This document shows, piece by piece, positions 17,336 through 27,237 of a DNA stretch of 64,000 nucleotides. This stretch comes from Actinomadura sp. DC4 (GTDB lineage: Bacteria; Actinomycetota; Actinomycetes; Streptosporangiales; Streptosporangiaceae): positions 1-64,000 of the forward strand of contig NZ_JAUEQY010000029.1 in assembly GCF_030406325.1 (NCBI RefSeq), given 5' to 3'. The translations under genes and the position numbers were made by a program. The notes below the pieces were generated by a model. It did not search any database. It was not told the origin of the DNA and saw only the letters and a list, made by a program, of their open reading frames with translations. Each line of letters opens with the position of its first letter. The first letter of the stretch is position 1.

Positions 17336-18113
17336 CGTTGACCACCAGATTGCGGTGCGCTCGCGCCGTGAGCAGCCGCCCGGCCGCGAGCAGGACCGCG
17401 GCCCAGGCCGCCTGGAAGGCGTACACACCGAGCACGTCGGTGCGCTTGCCGAGGTAGACGTCGGCCGGGAGCTGGACCAGCGCCGCCCACGGCAGCGCGC
17501 GGGAGACCGTGCCGAGCGTGCTCGGGAAGATCGTCAGCGGGACGATCATGCCGGAGAAGAACATCGAGACGATCAGCGAGATCCCGTTGACGCCGCGGTC
17601 GTCGTGCAGCCAGAACACCGCCAGCGAGATGAGGTAGCGCAGGGCGAAGCTCACCAGCACGCCGAGCAGGACCGCGCCGGCGAAGGCGGGCCAGGCCGCG
17701 GCCGAGGGCCAGTGCAGGGAGAAGAAGAGCGTCCCGCCGAGCATCGGCGGCAGCCCGCGGCTGAGCACCGCGAACCCGGCCCGGCCCAGGTCATCGGCCA
17801 GCCACCAGCCCTGCAGGTCGGCGGGGCGGTGCAGGTCGATCGCGATGTCGCCGCTGCGGATCCGCTCGGTGAGGTCCAGGCTGCCGCCGAAGACGCGCAC
17901 CGGCTCGAGGAGCGCCTGGGTGAGGAAGCTGAACGTCACCGCGTCCGTGACGTCGTACCCGCCGAGGCCGGGCCGGGCGTGCCAGAGCGCGATCAGCACG
18001 CTCGCCCGCAGGAAACCGAAGATCGTGTTGGTGAAGGTCGCGGAGAGGGCCGCGACGCGGTAGGTGCCGTAACGGCGGAACGCGTAGGCCGCGATCAAGG
18101 CGTACAACCGCAT
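17328..18113 (-). CDS. ABC-2-family permease, first subunit
   Basis: 261 residues, six predicted transmembrane helices. The coupling segment LTERIRSGDIAIDLHRPADL corresponds to that of the partner permease, and the C-terminal half carries the conserved FFSGMIVPLTIFP segment. It heads the operon from ATG 18113. Gene order and subunit types match the uncharacterised actinobacterial three-gene ABC-2_2 exporters. Confidence 0.82.
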   Translation of the reverse strand: MRLYALIAAYAFRRYGTYRVAALSATFTNTIFGFLRASVLIALWHARPGLGGYDVTDAVTFSFLTQALLEPVRVFGGSLDLTERIRSGDIAIDLHRPADLQGWWLADDLGRAGFAVLSRGLPPMLGGTLFFSLHWPSAAAWPAFAGAVLLGVLVSFALRYLISLAVFWLHDDRGVNGISLIVSMFFSGMIVPLTIFPSTLGTVSRALPWAALVQLPADVYLGKRTDVLGVYAFQAAWAAVLLAAGRLLTARAHRNLVVNGG

Positions 18114-18163
18114 CCCGCCGCTCTCTCCTCACGTGGGCCGGCACCCACCGTACGGACCACGCG

Positions 18164-18202
18164 CCGCCGCCCGCCACACCTTTTCGGCGTGACGGGCGGC
18201 GG
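18164..18202 (-). terminator. Hairpin terminator of the M1 aminopeptidase gene
   Basis: A 14-bp stem with one G-T/A-C mismatch position (CCGCCGCCCGCCAC against GTGACGGGCGGCGG) and an 11-nt loop lies just past the stop at 18217. Confidence 0.6.
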
Positions 18203-18216
18203 TGCGCTCCGGAGGA

Positions 18217-19677
18217 TCAGCCCTTGATGTCGCCCCCCGGCAGGGCGGGCTTGCCGGTGGAGTAGAGCCACGTGTGGAAGAACGGCGTGAGGTTCTGGTG
18301 GGTGACCCGGTTCGCCAGCGCGGTGAACTGCTCGGTGCTCCCGTTGGAGTACTTGTGCTGTTCGAACCAGGTGTGCAGGAGCTTGTAGAAGGCGTCGTCG
18401 CCGACCTTCTCCCGCAGGAACTCCAGCACCATGCCGCCGCCGCTGTAGACGCGGTCGTGGAACATCGTGTCGCGCTGCGGGTTGGCGATCACGACGTTCC
18501 ACCAGGTGTCGGTGTCGCCGTGCCGGTTGTAGACGAGACGGGCCTGGTCGTGCACGGTCGTCCCGGCGTGCTTCTCGTTCCAGAGCCACTGCGCGTACGT
18601 CGCGAAGCTCTCGTTCAGCCAGATGTCGTCCCAGTCACGGACCGAGACCGCGTCGCCGAACCACTGGTGGGCGAGCTCGTGCGCGATCGTCGCCGTGTTG
18701 CGCACGTCGGAGTAGAGCGGCCGGGTCTGGGTCTCCAGGGAGAAGCCGATCGTCTGCCCGTTGTACGTCGCCAGGTCGCCGATGGCCCCGGTGGAGTCGA
18801 AGGCGAACTTGCCGAAGGTCTTCGACCACAGGTCGGTCGCCTCGGCGGTGGTGTCCCAGAAGAACGCCATCGGGTCCGGGTGGGCCGGGTCGCGGCCGAC
18901 CAGCTTCGGGTCCACCGCGACCGTCTCGGGGATCCCGCCGGGGGTCTTGCCGTTCTTGAACTGCCACTGCCCGATGTCGGCGGTGGCCAGGTAGGTCGCC
19001 ATCGGGTACTTCTCGTCCCAGACCCAGGTTGACTTGTCGCCCTTGGTCCGCTGGGAGACGAGCCGGCCGTTCGCGATCACCGACCGGTCCTTCGGCACCG
19101 TCACACGGAAGGTGTAGGAGGCCTTGTCGCTCGGGTGGTCGTTGCTGGGGAACCAGGTGGAGGAGGCGTTCGGCTCGTCGCCCATGAACGCGCCGTCGTC
19201 GGTGTGCACGAAGCCGTACGGCGAGCCGAACACGACCGGCGAGCCGATGATCGTCTGGGGCACGCCGCCGTACGTCACCGCGACGACGAAGCGGCTGTTC
19301 TTGCGGATCCCGTGCCGCGGGGTGATGGTCAGCTCCTGGCCCGTACGGGTGAACGACGCGTGCCTCCCGTCGACCGTGACCTTGCTGACGTCGAGCTGCT
19401 GCAGGTCCAGGTCGAACCGGGACAGGTTCTGCGTCGCCCGCGCGGTCATGGAGGTCGTGCCGTCCAGGCGCTTGCTCGCCGGGTCGTAGGCGAAGGCCAC
19501 GTCGTAGTGCTGGGCGTCGTAGCCCCCGTTGCCCTCCAGCGGGAAGTACGGGTCTCCGATGCCGGTGGCGCCGGGCGTGTACTGGGAACGCGACTGCGCG
19601 ACGGCGGCCGGGGTCAGCGCGGCGAGGCACGCGGCCGTCGTGGTGATGGCCAGCAGCCTGCGGCGGGTTCTGCGCAT
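18217..19677 (-). CDS. Secreted M1-family zinc aminopeptidase
   Basis: 486 residues from ATG 19677. A twin-Arg/basic N-terminus (MRRTRRRLL) and hydrophobic core form a signal peptide ending near AVAQS. The N-terminal beta-domain (DAQHYDVAFAYD) is followed by the gluzincin site HELAHQWFGD with the third ligand Glu in NESFATY. The GAMEN-type exopeptidase motif is not present in its classical form; the segment IGFSLETQTRP occupies its place. That is typical of short secreted actinobacterial M1 enzymes (~450-500 residues, lacking the large C-terminal helical domain). It probably trims extracellular peptides. It is monocistronic and bounded by a hairpin. Confidence 0.88.
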   Translation of the reverse strand: MRRTRRRLLAITTTAACLAALTPAAVAQSRSQYTPGATGIGDPYFPLEGNGGYDAQHYDVAFAYDPASKRLDGTTSMTARATQNLSRFDLDLQQLDVSKVTVDGRHASFTRTGQELTITPRHGIRKNSRFVVAVTYGGVPQTIIGSPVVFGSPYGFVHTDDGAFMGDEPNASSTWFPSNDHPSDKASYTFRVTVPKDRSVIANGRLVSQRTKGDKSTWVWDEKYPMATYLATADIGQWQFKNGKTPGGIPETVAVDPKLVGRDPAHPDPMAFFWDTTAEATDLWSKTFGKFAFDSTGAIGDLATYNGQTIGFSLETQTRPLYSDVRNTATIAHELAHQWFGDAVSVRDWDDIWLNESFATYAQWLWNEKHAGTTVHDQARLVYNRHGDTDTWWNVVIANPQRDTMFHDRVYSGGGMVLEFLREKVGDDAFYKLLHTWFEQHKYSNGSTEQFTALANRVTHQNLTPFFHTWLYSTGKPALPGGDIKG

Positions 19678-19784
19678 GTGGGTCCCTACTGCTGAAGATC
19701 GACAGGGGCGGTAACTCGGTGACGATACTGCCCTACGTGACGGCATATAGGTACAAGAGAAATTGGCCGGAAAGCGCCGTAAAC

Positions 19785-19820
19785 GAGAAGGTCCCCCAAG
19801 ACGTGCCGGGGGACCTTCTC
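19785..19820 (-). terminator. Hairpin terminator of isocitrate lyase
   Basis: A perfect 13-bp stem (GAGAAGGTCCCCC / GGGGGACCTTCTC) around a 10-nt loop, 16 bases past the stop of the minus-strand gene. Confidence 0.75.
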
Positions 19821-19835
19821 GCGTACGGACAGATG

Positions 19836-21137
19836 TCAGTGCGTGGCGGCGAACTGCTCCTCCTCGGTGGAGCCCTTCAGCGCCACGGTCGAGGAGTCCG
19901 GCGAGATCGCCGTGCTGACCAGGTCGAAGTAGCCGGTGCCGACCTCGCGCTGGTGCTTGGTCGCGGTGTATCCGGCCGCCTCGTCGGCGAACTCCGCCTC
20001 CTGCAGCTCCACATAGGACGTCATGCCGTCCTCGGCGTAGCCCTTGGCGAGGTGGAACATCGAGTGGTTGAGCGAGTGGAAGCCGGCCAGCGTGATGAAC
20101 TGGAACTTGTACCCCATGTGCCCCAGCTCGCGCTGGAACTTGGCGATCGTGGCGTCGTCGAGGTGTTTCTTCCAGTTGAACGACGGCGAGCAGTTGTAGG
20201 CGAGCATCTGGTTCGGGTACTCCGCCTTGATCGCCTCGGCGAACTGCTGGGCGACGTCCAGGTCCGGCGTGCCGGTCTCCATCCAGAGAAGGTCGGAGTA
20301 CGGCGCGTACGCGAGGCCGCGGGCGATGCACGAGGAGATGCCGTTGCGCACCCGGTAGAAGCCCTCGGCGGTGCGCTCGCCGGTGACGAACTCCCGGTCG
20401 CGCTCGTCGACGTCGCTCGTGATCAGGGTCGCGGCCTGTGCGTCGGTCCGCGCGACGATCAGCGATCGCACGCCGGACACGTCCGCTGCGAGGCGGGCCG
20501 CGTTCAGCGTCTTGATGTGCTGGCCGGTCGGGATGAGCACCTTTCCGCCGAGGTGGCCGCACTTCTTCTCCGAGGCGAGCTGGTCCTCCCAGTGCACGCC
20601 CGCCGCACCCGCGGCGATCATGCCCTTCATCAGCTCGAACGCGTTGAGCACGCCACCGAAGCCGGCCTCGGCGTCGGCGACGATCGGCGCGAGCCAGTGC
20701 GGCGCGTCCTCGTCACCCTCCGACCAGGTGATCTGGTCGGCGCGCATGAGCGCGTTGTTGATGCGGCGGACGACGGCCGGCACGGAGTTGGCCGGGTAGA
20801 GGCTCTGGTCGGGGTAGGTCTGCGCGCCGAGGTTCGCGTCGGCCGCCACCTGCCAGCCGGACAGGTAGATCGCCTTCAAACCCGCACGAATCTGCTGAAC
20901 CGCCTGATTTCCCGTCAACGCCCCGAGCGCGTTGATGTAATCATCGTCGTGCAGAAGCTTCCAGAGGCGCTCGGCGCCCAGCCGGGCCAGGGTGTGCTCC
21001 TCCTGCACCGACCCGCGGAGCCGCACGACGTCCTCGGCGGTGTACTCCCGTCGGATGTCGGCCCAGCGCTCGTCGGTCTTCCACTGGTGCTGCAGCTCCT
21101 CGGCTGCGCCCTTGAGGCGACGGTCACTCATTGCCAT
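19836..21137 (-). CDS. aceA: Isocitrate lyase
   Basis: 433 residues. It cleaves isocitrate to glyoxylate and succinate, the first step of the glyoxylate bypass used on acetate and fatty acids. The catalytic loop KKCGHLGGK has its nucleophilic Cys at 193, and the substrate/metal residues around [18 protein letters not shown] and [12 protein letters not shown] are intact. Length and sequence fit the short actinobacterial Icl1 type. Two starts are possible: ATG 21137 lies 3 bases from AGGAGG, while ATG 21131 (MSDRR) gives a better 9-base spacing. It diverges from a RamB-like regulator, an arrangement that suggests local control of the bypass. Confidence 0.95.
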   Translation of the reverse strand: MAMSDRRLKGAAEELQHQWKTDERWADIRREYTAEDVVRLRGSVQEEHTLARLGAERLWKLLHDDDYINALGALTGNQAVQQIRAGLKAIYLSGWQVAADANLGAQTYPDQSLYPANSVPAVVRRINNALMRADQITWSEGDEDAPHWLAPIVADAEAGFGGVLNAFELMKGMIAAGAAGVHWEDQLASEKKCGHLGGKVLIPTGQHIKTLNAARLAADVSGVRSLIVARTDAQAATLITSDVDERDREFVTGERTAEGFYRVRNGISSCIARGLAYAPYSDLLWMETGTPDLDVAQQFAEAIKAEYPNQMLAYNCSPSFNWKKHLDDATIAKFQRELGHMGYKFQFITLAGFHSLNHSMFHLAKGYAEDGMTSYVELQEAEFADEAAGYTATKHQREVGTGYFDLVSTAISPDSSTVALKGSTEEEQFAATH

Positions 21138-21251
21138 TGCCCTCCTATGTCGTCCCCGTGGGTGCGTATGCCCTCAGTCTCCGTTCGTACAGGCCGTTAG
21201 TGAACTGTCCAGTAACAAGAAGAACGTACGAAATTCTGGTATTGTGAAGCT
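21138..21251. promoter_or_regulatory. Divergent promoter region of aceA and the RamB-like regulator
   Basis: 114 bases, A/T-richer than the flanks (AAGAAGAACGTACGAAATTCTGG region). By analogy with RamB it is the likely operator region, but I could not match a defined RamB consensus. Confidence 0.4.
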
Positions 21252-22721
21252 GTGACGGGCTTTCAAAAAGAAGAATCGCTGAACTTGACGAATGGTCTAG
21301 ACCTTGTGACCTTTGGTCAGCGACTGCGCCACCTCCGTCGTGTACGCGGCTACACCCTGTCCGACCTGGGAGAACGCGTCGGAAGGGCACCCTCGCAGCT
21401 CTCGCTGCTGGAGAACGGCCGGCGCGAGCCGAAGCTGTCCCTGCTCCAGGGACTCGCCACCGCGCTCGAGGTGCCGATTGAGGAACTTCTTCGCAAACAG
21501 CCCCCCAACCGCCGCGCCCAGCTCGAGATCGGGCTCGAGGAGGCCCAGCGCGACCCGCTGTACCAGAGCATGGGACTGCCGCATCTCAAGATCGGCAAGC
21601 GGGTGCCCAACGACGTGCTCGAACACCTCCTCGCCCTGTACGAAGAGGTCAAGCGGAGCCGTACGAAGCCGACGGCGAGCCCCGAGGACGCGCGGAAGGC
21701 CAACGCGGAGCTGCGCCAGCAGATGCACGACCGCGGCAACTACTTCGGCGAGATCGAGGCGAGCGTCGCCAAGACGCTCGAGTCCGTCGGCTACCGGGCC
21801 GGCGCGCTCTCGCAGGGCATGCTGCTCTCGCTCGTCACCTACTTCGGCTTCACTCTCCGCTACGTGCAGGACCTGCCGCGTTCGGTGCGGTCCGTCACCG
21901 ACCTGCGCAACCGGCGCATCTACCTCGAACGCCAGCAGCTCGGCATGCACACCCCGCGGACGATCCTGCTGCAGACGCTGGGCCACATCGCGCTGGGGCA
22001 CGCGGTGCCCAAGGACTTCGCCGACTTCCTCCGGCAGCGGGTCGAGGCCAACTACTACGCCGCGGCCGCGCTCCTGCCCGAACGCACCGTCGTGCCCTAC
22101 CTCCAGGAGGCCAAGGCCGACCGCGAGCTGTCCATCGAGGACCTGTGCGACGTCTTCTCGGTCTCCTACGAGATGGCCGCCCACCGGTTCACCAACCTGG
22201 CGACGCACCATCTCGACCTGCCGGTGCACTTCACCAAGAACGACGAGAGCGGCACGATCTACAAGGCGTACGCGAACGACGGGCTGATCTTCCCCTCCGA
22301 CGAACACGGCGCCATCGAGGGGCAGCGGATGTGCCGCGAGTGGGCCGGCCGGCACGTCTTCTCCGCCGACGACCGCTTCTCGATCTACTACCAGTACACC
22401 GACACTCCCACCGGCACGTACTGGTGCCTGTCCCACATCGACCCCAGCCACGAGCGGGAGTTCGCGATCACGCTCGGTGTCCCCTTCGAGCACTCGCGCT
22501 GGTTCCGCGGCCGTGAGACGCACCGGCGGGTCAAGTCGGCCTGCCCGGACGGCGACTGCTGCCAGCTTCCCCCGGCCGAGCTCGCCCAGCGCTGGCAGGG
22601 CTACGCCTGGCCCTCGGCGCGGGCGCACTCTCACGTGCTCGCGGTGCTGCCCCGCGGCGCGTTCCCTGGGGTGGATGAGGCGGATGTGTACGAATTTCTT
22701 GATCAGCACGCGTCGGGATGA
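21252..22721 (+). CDS. RamB-like XRE regulator with ImmA/IrrE and short-chain fatty acyl domains
   Basis: 489 residues from GTG 21252. An N-terminal XRE helix-turn-helix (FGQRLRHLRRVRGYTLSDLG through SQLSLLENGRREPKLSLLQGLA, residues ~20-70) is followed by a long helical linker. An ImmA/IrrE-like segment keeps a degenerate metal site (TLGHIALGHAV lacks the full HExxH). The C-terminal domain of the ScfR/RamB type has the Cys cluster CPDGDCCQLPP. RamB regulates glyoxylate-cycle genes in Corynebacterium and Mycobacterium, and this gene is divergent from aceA. Its role as aceA regulator is therefore a well-supported inference. Confidence 0.87.
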   Translation: MTGFQKEESLNLTNGLDLVTFGQRLRHLRRVRGYTLSDLGERVGRAPSQLSLLENGRREPKLSLLQGLATALEVPIEELLRKQPPNRRAQLEIGLEEAQRDPLYQSMGLPHLKIGKRVPNDVLEHLLALYEEVKRSRTKPTASPEDARKANAELRQQMHDRGNYFGEIEASVAKTLESVGYRAGALSQGMLLSLVTYFGFTLRYVQDLPRSVRSVTDLRNRRIYLERQQLGMHTPRTILLQTLGHIALGHAVPKDFADFLRQRVEANYYAAAALLPERTVVPYLQEAKADRELSIEDLCDVFSVSYEMAAHRFTNLATHHLDLPVHFTKNDESGTIYKAYANDGLIFPSDEHGAIEGQRMCREWAGRHVFSADDRFSIYYQYTDTPTGTYWCLSHIDPSHEREFAITLGVPFEHSRWFRGRETHRRVKSACPDGDCCQLPPAELAQRWQGYAWPSARAHSHVLAVLPRGAFPGVDEADVYEFLDQHASG

Positions 22722-22810
22722 CGTTCCCTGAGTGTGACGTTGTCGAAACGACGGTGAAACGGCGGCGGGAGTCAATGGGCCGAGTCGTCGCCTAGAGGAG
22801 GGGGACCCCG

Positions 22811-23776
22811 TTGCTGCCCCAGGTCGAGGATTGGTTGCGCCGCCGCATGAGCTCCACAGCGGACTGGCCGGTCGACAAGTTGGTCGCGGCGAAGGGCGAA
22901 ACGACGGTCAGCGTCGTGCTGCCCGCACGAAACGAAAGTGAGACCGTCGGCGGCATCGTCGCCGAGATCCGCCGTGACCTCGTCGACGGAGCGCCGCTCG
23001 TCGACGAGGTGATCGTCATCGACTCCCGTTCCGTCGATGACACCGCCGAGGTCGCCGCCGCCGCGGGCGCCCGGGTGGTCGCCCAGGACGCGGTCCTGCC
23101 CGAGCTGCCGCGGATGTCCGGCAAGGGCGAGGCGCTGTGGAAGTCGATGCACGTCGCGCGCGGCGACGTGATCGTCTTCGTGGACGCCGATCTGCGCAAC
23201 TTCTCGTCGTCGTTCGTCACCGGGCTGCTCGGCCCGCTGCTGACCGACCCGTCCATCTGTTACGTGAAGGCGTGTTACGACCGCCCGTACGTCAACGGCG
23301 GCACGACCGTCGCACACGGCGGCGGCCGGGTCACCGAGCTCGTCGCGCGGCCGCTGATCAACATGCACTGGCCGCTGCTGGCGGGCGTCCTGCAGCCGCT
23401 GTCGGGGGAGTACGCCGGCCGGCGCGAGGTGCTGGAACGCCTGCCCTTCGTCACCGGGTACGGCGTCGAGCTCGGCATGCTGGTCGACGTGCTGGAGGTC
23501 GCCGGCCTCGACGCGATCGCCCAGGTCGACCTCGGCGTCCGCGTGCACAGCCACCAGTCCGCCGAGGCGCTCGGCGGCATGTCCGGGCAGATCATGCAGA
23601 CCGCGTGGTCCCGGCTGGAGCGGCAGGGCAGGGTCGTACGCCTGGAGCCGCCGTCGACCACGCTGACGCAGTTCCGCCGGGACGGCGACGGCCACGAGAT
23701 CCGGATCAGCGACGTCGCCGTCGGCGAGCGTCCTCCCGCGATCGAGGTCCCGGACTACCTGGGCTCAACCGTTTGA
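22811..23776 (+). CDS. gpgS: Glucosyl-3-phosphoglycerate synthase
   Basis: 321 residues, GT-A fold family 81. Sugar-nucleotide features: VSVVLPARNESETVGGIV at the start of the nucleotide-binding domain, metal-binding DAD in FVDADLRN (residues 125-127), the KGEALWKS loop and the acceptor segment TVAHGGGRVTEL. The enzyme transfers glucose from NDP-glucose to 3-phosphoglycerate, the first step to glucosylglycerate and methylglucose lipopolysaccharide. The start is TTG 22811 after GAGGAGGGGG. Its 3' end overlaps the convergent MCE gene by 12 bases. Confidence 0.9.
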   Translation: MLPQVEDWLRRRMSSTADWPVDKLVAAKGETTVSVVLPARNESETVGGIVAEIRRDLVDGAPLVDEVIVIDSRSVDDTAEVAAAAGARVVAQDAVLPELPRMSGKGEALWKSMHVARGDVIVFVDADLRNFSSSFVTGLLGPLLTDPSICYVKACYDRPYVNGGTTVAHGGGRVTELVARPLINMHWPLLAGVLQPLSGEYAGRREVLERLPFVTGYGVELGMLVDVLEVAGLDAIAQVDLGVRVHSHQSAEALGGMSGQIMQTAWSRLERQGRVVRLEPPSTTLTQFRRDGDGHEIRISDVAVGERPPAIEVPDYLGSTV

Positions 23777-25054
23777 CGGTGGGGACAGCAGCCCGCCGAA
23801 CGTCGGATCCGGGTTGGTTCCGCCGTTCTTAGGAGCGCTGCTGTTCTGCGCGGGCGGGTTGCTCCCGTACGCGTCCGGCGGCGGCGGCACCACGTCGTAG
23901 TGGGTCGTCGCCGTCGTCAGCCCGGAGGCGTCCAGGCTGAGCTTGCTGAGCGGGACGCCGAGGGCGTTGAGCGGCTTGAGCAGCGTCTCGCACTGCTTGG
24001 GCGGCGCGCCGAGGGAGTAGGCCAGCGAGCAGAGCCACATCGCGATGTTCTGCGACTGCTGGAGGTTGAGCCGGGCGTGCAGGGAGCCGTCCTGGGCGTC
24101 GTACACGCCGAGGGCGTTGGAGGCGGCCACCGGCGCCTTGTCCAGGAACTGCTGCAGCGCGCTCTTCTCCTTGACCAGGACGCCGGTGATCTGGGCGAGG
24201 CCCTGGACGTTCGAGGCGATCTCGGCCTTGTTCTGCTTGACGAAGTTGGAGACCTCGCGCAGCGCCACGGACAGGCTCTTCACCGCCGCCCGCAGCTCGG
24301 CCCGCTCGGCGCTGAGCGTGCTCGACACCGAGGCGAGGTTCTGGGAGAACGAGCGGATCTGCCGGTCGCTCGCGGCCATCGCCTGGGTGATCTTGGCGAG
24401 GTTCTGCACCGTCTGGGTCGCGTTGCCGCGGTTGTCGGACAGGATCCGGCTCACGTCGGACAGGTCCTGCAGGGTCTGCTTGAAGTTCTCGCCCTGGCCG
24501 TCGACGGTCTGCGCGCTCGTGGAGAGCAGCTTGGACAGCGAGCCGTTGGCGTTCGCGCCCTTCGGGCCCAGGGCCTTGGTCAGGTCGTTGACGGCCGAGT
24601 TGGCGTCGTCGAGCTCGACCGGCACGGCCGTGCTGGACAGGGACAGCGTCGCGCCGTCCTTCAGCGCCGCGCCGCCGCGGTAGACCGGGGTGAACTGGAT
24701 GTACCGGTCGGCGACCAGGGACGGCACGATGATCACGGCCTGGGCGTTGGCCGGCACCTTGTGCTCGGCGGTCCAGGCCATCCTGACCTCGACCATGTTG
24801 CCCTTGGGCGTGACCTTGGTGACCTTGCCGACCTTGACGCCCAGGATGCGGACCTCGGTGCCGGGGTAGACGCCCGTGGCACGCTCGAAGTAGGCGGTGA
24901 CGTGGGTCTGCGGGCCGCCGGGCCAGAAGATGGTGACGAGTGCGGCGACCAGGACGACGGCGAGGACGAGGGAGCCGTACGTCAGTGCGCGAGGTTTCCG
25001 GCTCGCGCGGGCTGTTCGGCTCGCGCGGGGCTTTCGGCTGCGGAGCAGACCCAC
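23765..25054 (-). CDS. Orphan MCE-family (MlaD-domain) protein
   Basis: 429 residues from GTG 25054 with GGAG 5 bases upstream. A basic N-terminus and one TM helix (LTYGSLVLAVVLVAALVTIF) are followed by the MlaD/MCE domain (VTAYFERATGVYPGTEVRILGVKVGKV). A ~200-residue helical, Gln/Asn/Ser-rich needle region and a Pro/Asn/Ser-rich tail complete it. In mycobacteria and streptomycetes such proteins occur in sets of six behind two YrbE permeases and form lipid-import tunnels. None of those partners is present here, so this copy is solitary and might join a distant complex. Confidence 0.85.
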   Translation of the reverse strand: MGLLRSRKPRASRTARASRKPRALTYGSLVLAVVLVAALVTIFWPGGPQTHVTAYFERATGVYPGTEVRILGVKVGKVTKVTPKGNMVEVRMAWTAEHKVPANAQAVIIVPSLVADRYIQFTPVYRGGAALKDGATLSLSSTAVPVELDDANSAVNDLTKALGPKGANANGSLSKLLSTSAQTVDGQGENFKQTLQDLSDVSRILSDNRGNATQTVQNLAKITQAMAASDRQIRSFSQNLASVSSTLSAERAELRAAVKSLSVALREVSNFVKQNKAEIASNVQGLAQITGVLVKEKSALQQFLDKAPVAASNALGVYDAQDGSLHARLNLQQSQNIAMWLCSLAYSLGAPPKQCETLLKPLNALGVPLSKLSLDASGLTTATTHYDVVPPPPDAYGSNPPAQNSSAPKNGGTNPDPTFGGLLSPPSNG

Positions 25055-25297
25055 TCAAGCTCCCATTCTCTGGAGTGACCTGGGCCACGGGGGGCGGAGC
25101 GCGAAATAAGTTACCTCTTACGTCACGCTGAGGGTACCGGTTGTTACAGCCTCGTGACTCCTAAGACAGGCATCCCGGCCATCTGTGACTCTTGCCACGT
25201 ATGTTACCGCCGGTAACGTCACGGGGTCTACGCTTAAGAGACTCGAAGTCCAATAGCCTGCCTGCGCTTTCGCGGGCCGTCGCGAGACGGAGGAACC

Positions 25298-26521
25298 ATG
25301 TCGGAAGACTCGCCCTTCTCCCTCGAACTGCCCGAGGAGATCCAGCAGGTCAAGGAGTGGGTGCACGAGTTCGCCAAGGACGTCATCCGCCCCGCGGGCG
25401 AGGAGTGGGACGAGCGCGAGGAGACGCCGTGGCCGATCCTCCAGGAGGCCGCCAAGATCGGCCTCTACTCGCTGGACTTCTTCGCCCAGCAGTGGTTCGA
25501 GTCGTCCGGCCTGGGCATCCCGGTGGCCTTCGAGGAGATCTTCTGGGGCGATGCGGGCATCGGCCTGTCGCTGGTGGGTTCCGGCCTGGCCGCCGTCTCG
25601 GTCGCCGCCACCGGCACGCCCGAGCAGACGGGGGAGTGGGTGCCGCAGATGTTCGGCACCCCCGACGACGTGAAGCTCGGTGCCTTCTGCGCCTCCGAGC
25701 CGGATGCCGGCTCGGACGTCTCCGCGATCCGTACGCGCGCGGTGTATGACGAGGCCAAGGACGAGTGGGTCATCAACGGGACCAAGACCTGGGTCACCAA
25801 CGGCGGCATCGCGAACGTGCACGTCGTCGTCGCGTCGGTGGACCCGGAGCTCGGCTCACGGGGGCAGGCGAGCTTCATCGTGCCGCCCGGCACGCCCGGC
25901 CTGTCGCAGGGCCAGAAGTTCAAAAAGCATGGAATCCGCGCGTCCCACACCGCCGAGGTCGTCCTCGACGACGTCCGCGTGCCGGGCGCCTGCCTGGTCG
26001 GCGGCAAGGAGAAACTGGACGAGCGCCTGGCCCGGGTGCGCGAGGGCAAACGGGCGGCGGGCCAAGCGGCGATGCGCACGTTCGAGGCGTCCAGGCCGAC
26101 GGTCGGCGCGATGGCCGTGGGCATCGCCCGCGCGGCGTACGAGTACGCCCTGGACTACGCGCGTGACCGTGAGCAGTTCGGCCGCAAGATCGGCGACTTC
26201 CAGGCGGTGGCGTTCAAGCTGGCGGACATGAAGACGTCGGTCGACGCGGCTCGCCTGCTGGTGTGGCGGGCGGCGTGGATGGCGCGAAACGGGAAGGACT
26301 TCACCAGCGCGGAGGGCTCGATGGCCAAGCTCTACGCGGGGGAGACGGCGGTGCGGGTGACGGAGGAGGCCATCCAGATCTTGGGCGGCAATGGCTATAC
26401 GCGCGACTACCCGGTCGAGCGCTGGCACCGCGACAGCAAGATCTTCACCATCTTCGAGGGCACGTCGGAGATCCAGCGCCTGGTCATCGGCCGTACGGTC
26501 ACGGGACTGCCGGTACGGTAG
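25298..26521 (+). CDS. Acyl-CoA dehydrogenase
   Basis: 407 residues. FAD-dependent alpha,beta-dehydrogenation of an acyl-CoA. The signatures are intact: [20 protein letters not shown] (FAD/substrate-binding segment), [14 protein letters not shown], the arginine in [19 protein letters not shown], and the C-terminal catalytic region [18 protein letters not shown] with its Glu. Length is standard. It stands apart from other beta-oxidation genes, with ~240 bases upstream; chain-length specificity is not visible. Confidence 0.9.
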   Translation: MSEDSPFSLELPEEIQQVKEWVHEFAKDVIRPAGEEWDEREETPWPILQEAAKIGLYSLDFFAQQWFESSGLGIPVAFEEIFWGDAGIGLSLVGSGLAAVSVAATGTPEQTGEWVPQMFGTPDDVKLGAFCASEPDAGSDVSAIRTRAVYDEAKDEWVINGTKTWVTNGGIANVHVVVASVDPELGSRGQASFIVPPGTPGLSQGQKFKKHGIRASHTAEVVLDDVRVPGACLVGGKEKLDERLARVREGKRAAGQAAMRTFEASRPTVGAMAVGIARAAYEYALDYARDREQFGRKIGDFQAVAFKLADMKTSVDAARLLVWRAAWMARNGKDFTSAEGSMAKLYAGETAVRVTEEAIQILGGNGYTRDYPVERWHRDSKIFTIFEGTSEIQRLVIGRTVTGLPVR

Positions 26522-26967
26522 CGTTTCCGCAGGTCGTGGCCATCGCCCGGTGATCGTCGCCAGGGTTGGAGGCGTGCCGTCCAGCCCTCAGCGAATGCCC
26601 GTAGGCCCCGGTCATTTCCCGTTGATTCCCGACGCCGTGCTGACTTGGTGCTGACGGTCTAACCGTTAGCCATTTCTTGCGAGCTGAACAGCGGTGCGGA
26701 CATTCGAGACGCCTACCGGGTGGTGCTTAGCCACCGTGGGACGACATCGGGGGCTCGCGCTGCTGAGGTCGGACGGCGCTGGCTCGGTGGTCCACTCCTC
26801 AGCGACGGGACGCGTAGGTGGCCAGGCGGTGGGCCTGCACGTGTAAGGGAACGGGTGTCGGATCCGCTCGTGTCCGCGGCCGGATGATCCGAGCTGGCGT
26901 GGACCGAGATCGGTCTGCGCCGGCTCGGGCGCCGTGTTGCCTGCATAGGTCACCCTCGGGGCGAGGG
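26522..26967. other. 446-bp region without recognised gene
   Basis: Short overlapping frames only, with no domain or ribosome site. The text becomes less regular in codon structure here, marking the edge of the accessory zone. Confidence 0.4.
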
Positions 26968-27237
26968 ATGAGCGCCGCCTTCACCTGCCAGGCGAACATC
27001 GCCGCCACCAACTTTGCCGCGATCCGTGCGGTGCTTGCCCGGTCCGGGACGACGACGTTCACTCCCGCGCAGGTCGTCACCGAGATGAGCCGGCCCGGTA
27101 CTGGGTATGCCGAGTCGACGATCCGCACGATGATCATCGCTGACATGTGCCGCAACGCGCCGGACAATGCCAGCACGACCTATGGCGATCTCAAGCGAAT
27201 TGACCGAGGCGTCTACCGGCTGACGTCGACGGACTGA
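26968..27237 (+). CDS. DUF7669-like small helical protein
   Basis: 89 residues from ATG 26968. The body TFTPAQVVTEMSRPGTGYAESTIRTMIIADMCRNAPDNA... ending TYGDLKRIDRGVYRL resembles the winged-helix-like DUF7669 domain, which occurs alone or fused to nucleases and methylases in actinomycetes. A longer upstream frame lacks similarity. No partner gene is adjacent; the neighbourhood is decayed. Role unknown, possibly DNA-binding. Confidence 0.6.
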   Translation: MSAAFTCQANIAATNFAAIRAVLARSGTTTFTPAQVVTEMSRPGTGYAESTIRTMIIADMCRNAPDNASTTYGDLKRIDRGVYRLTSTD

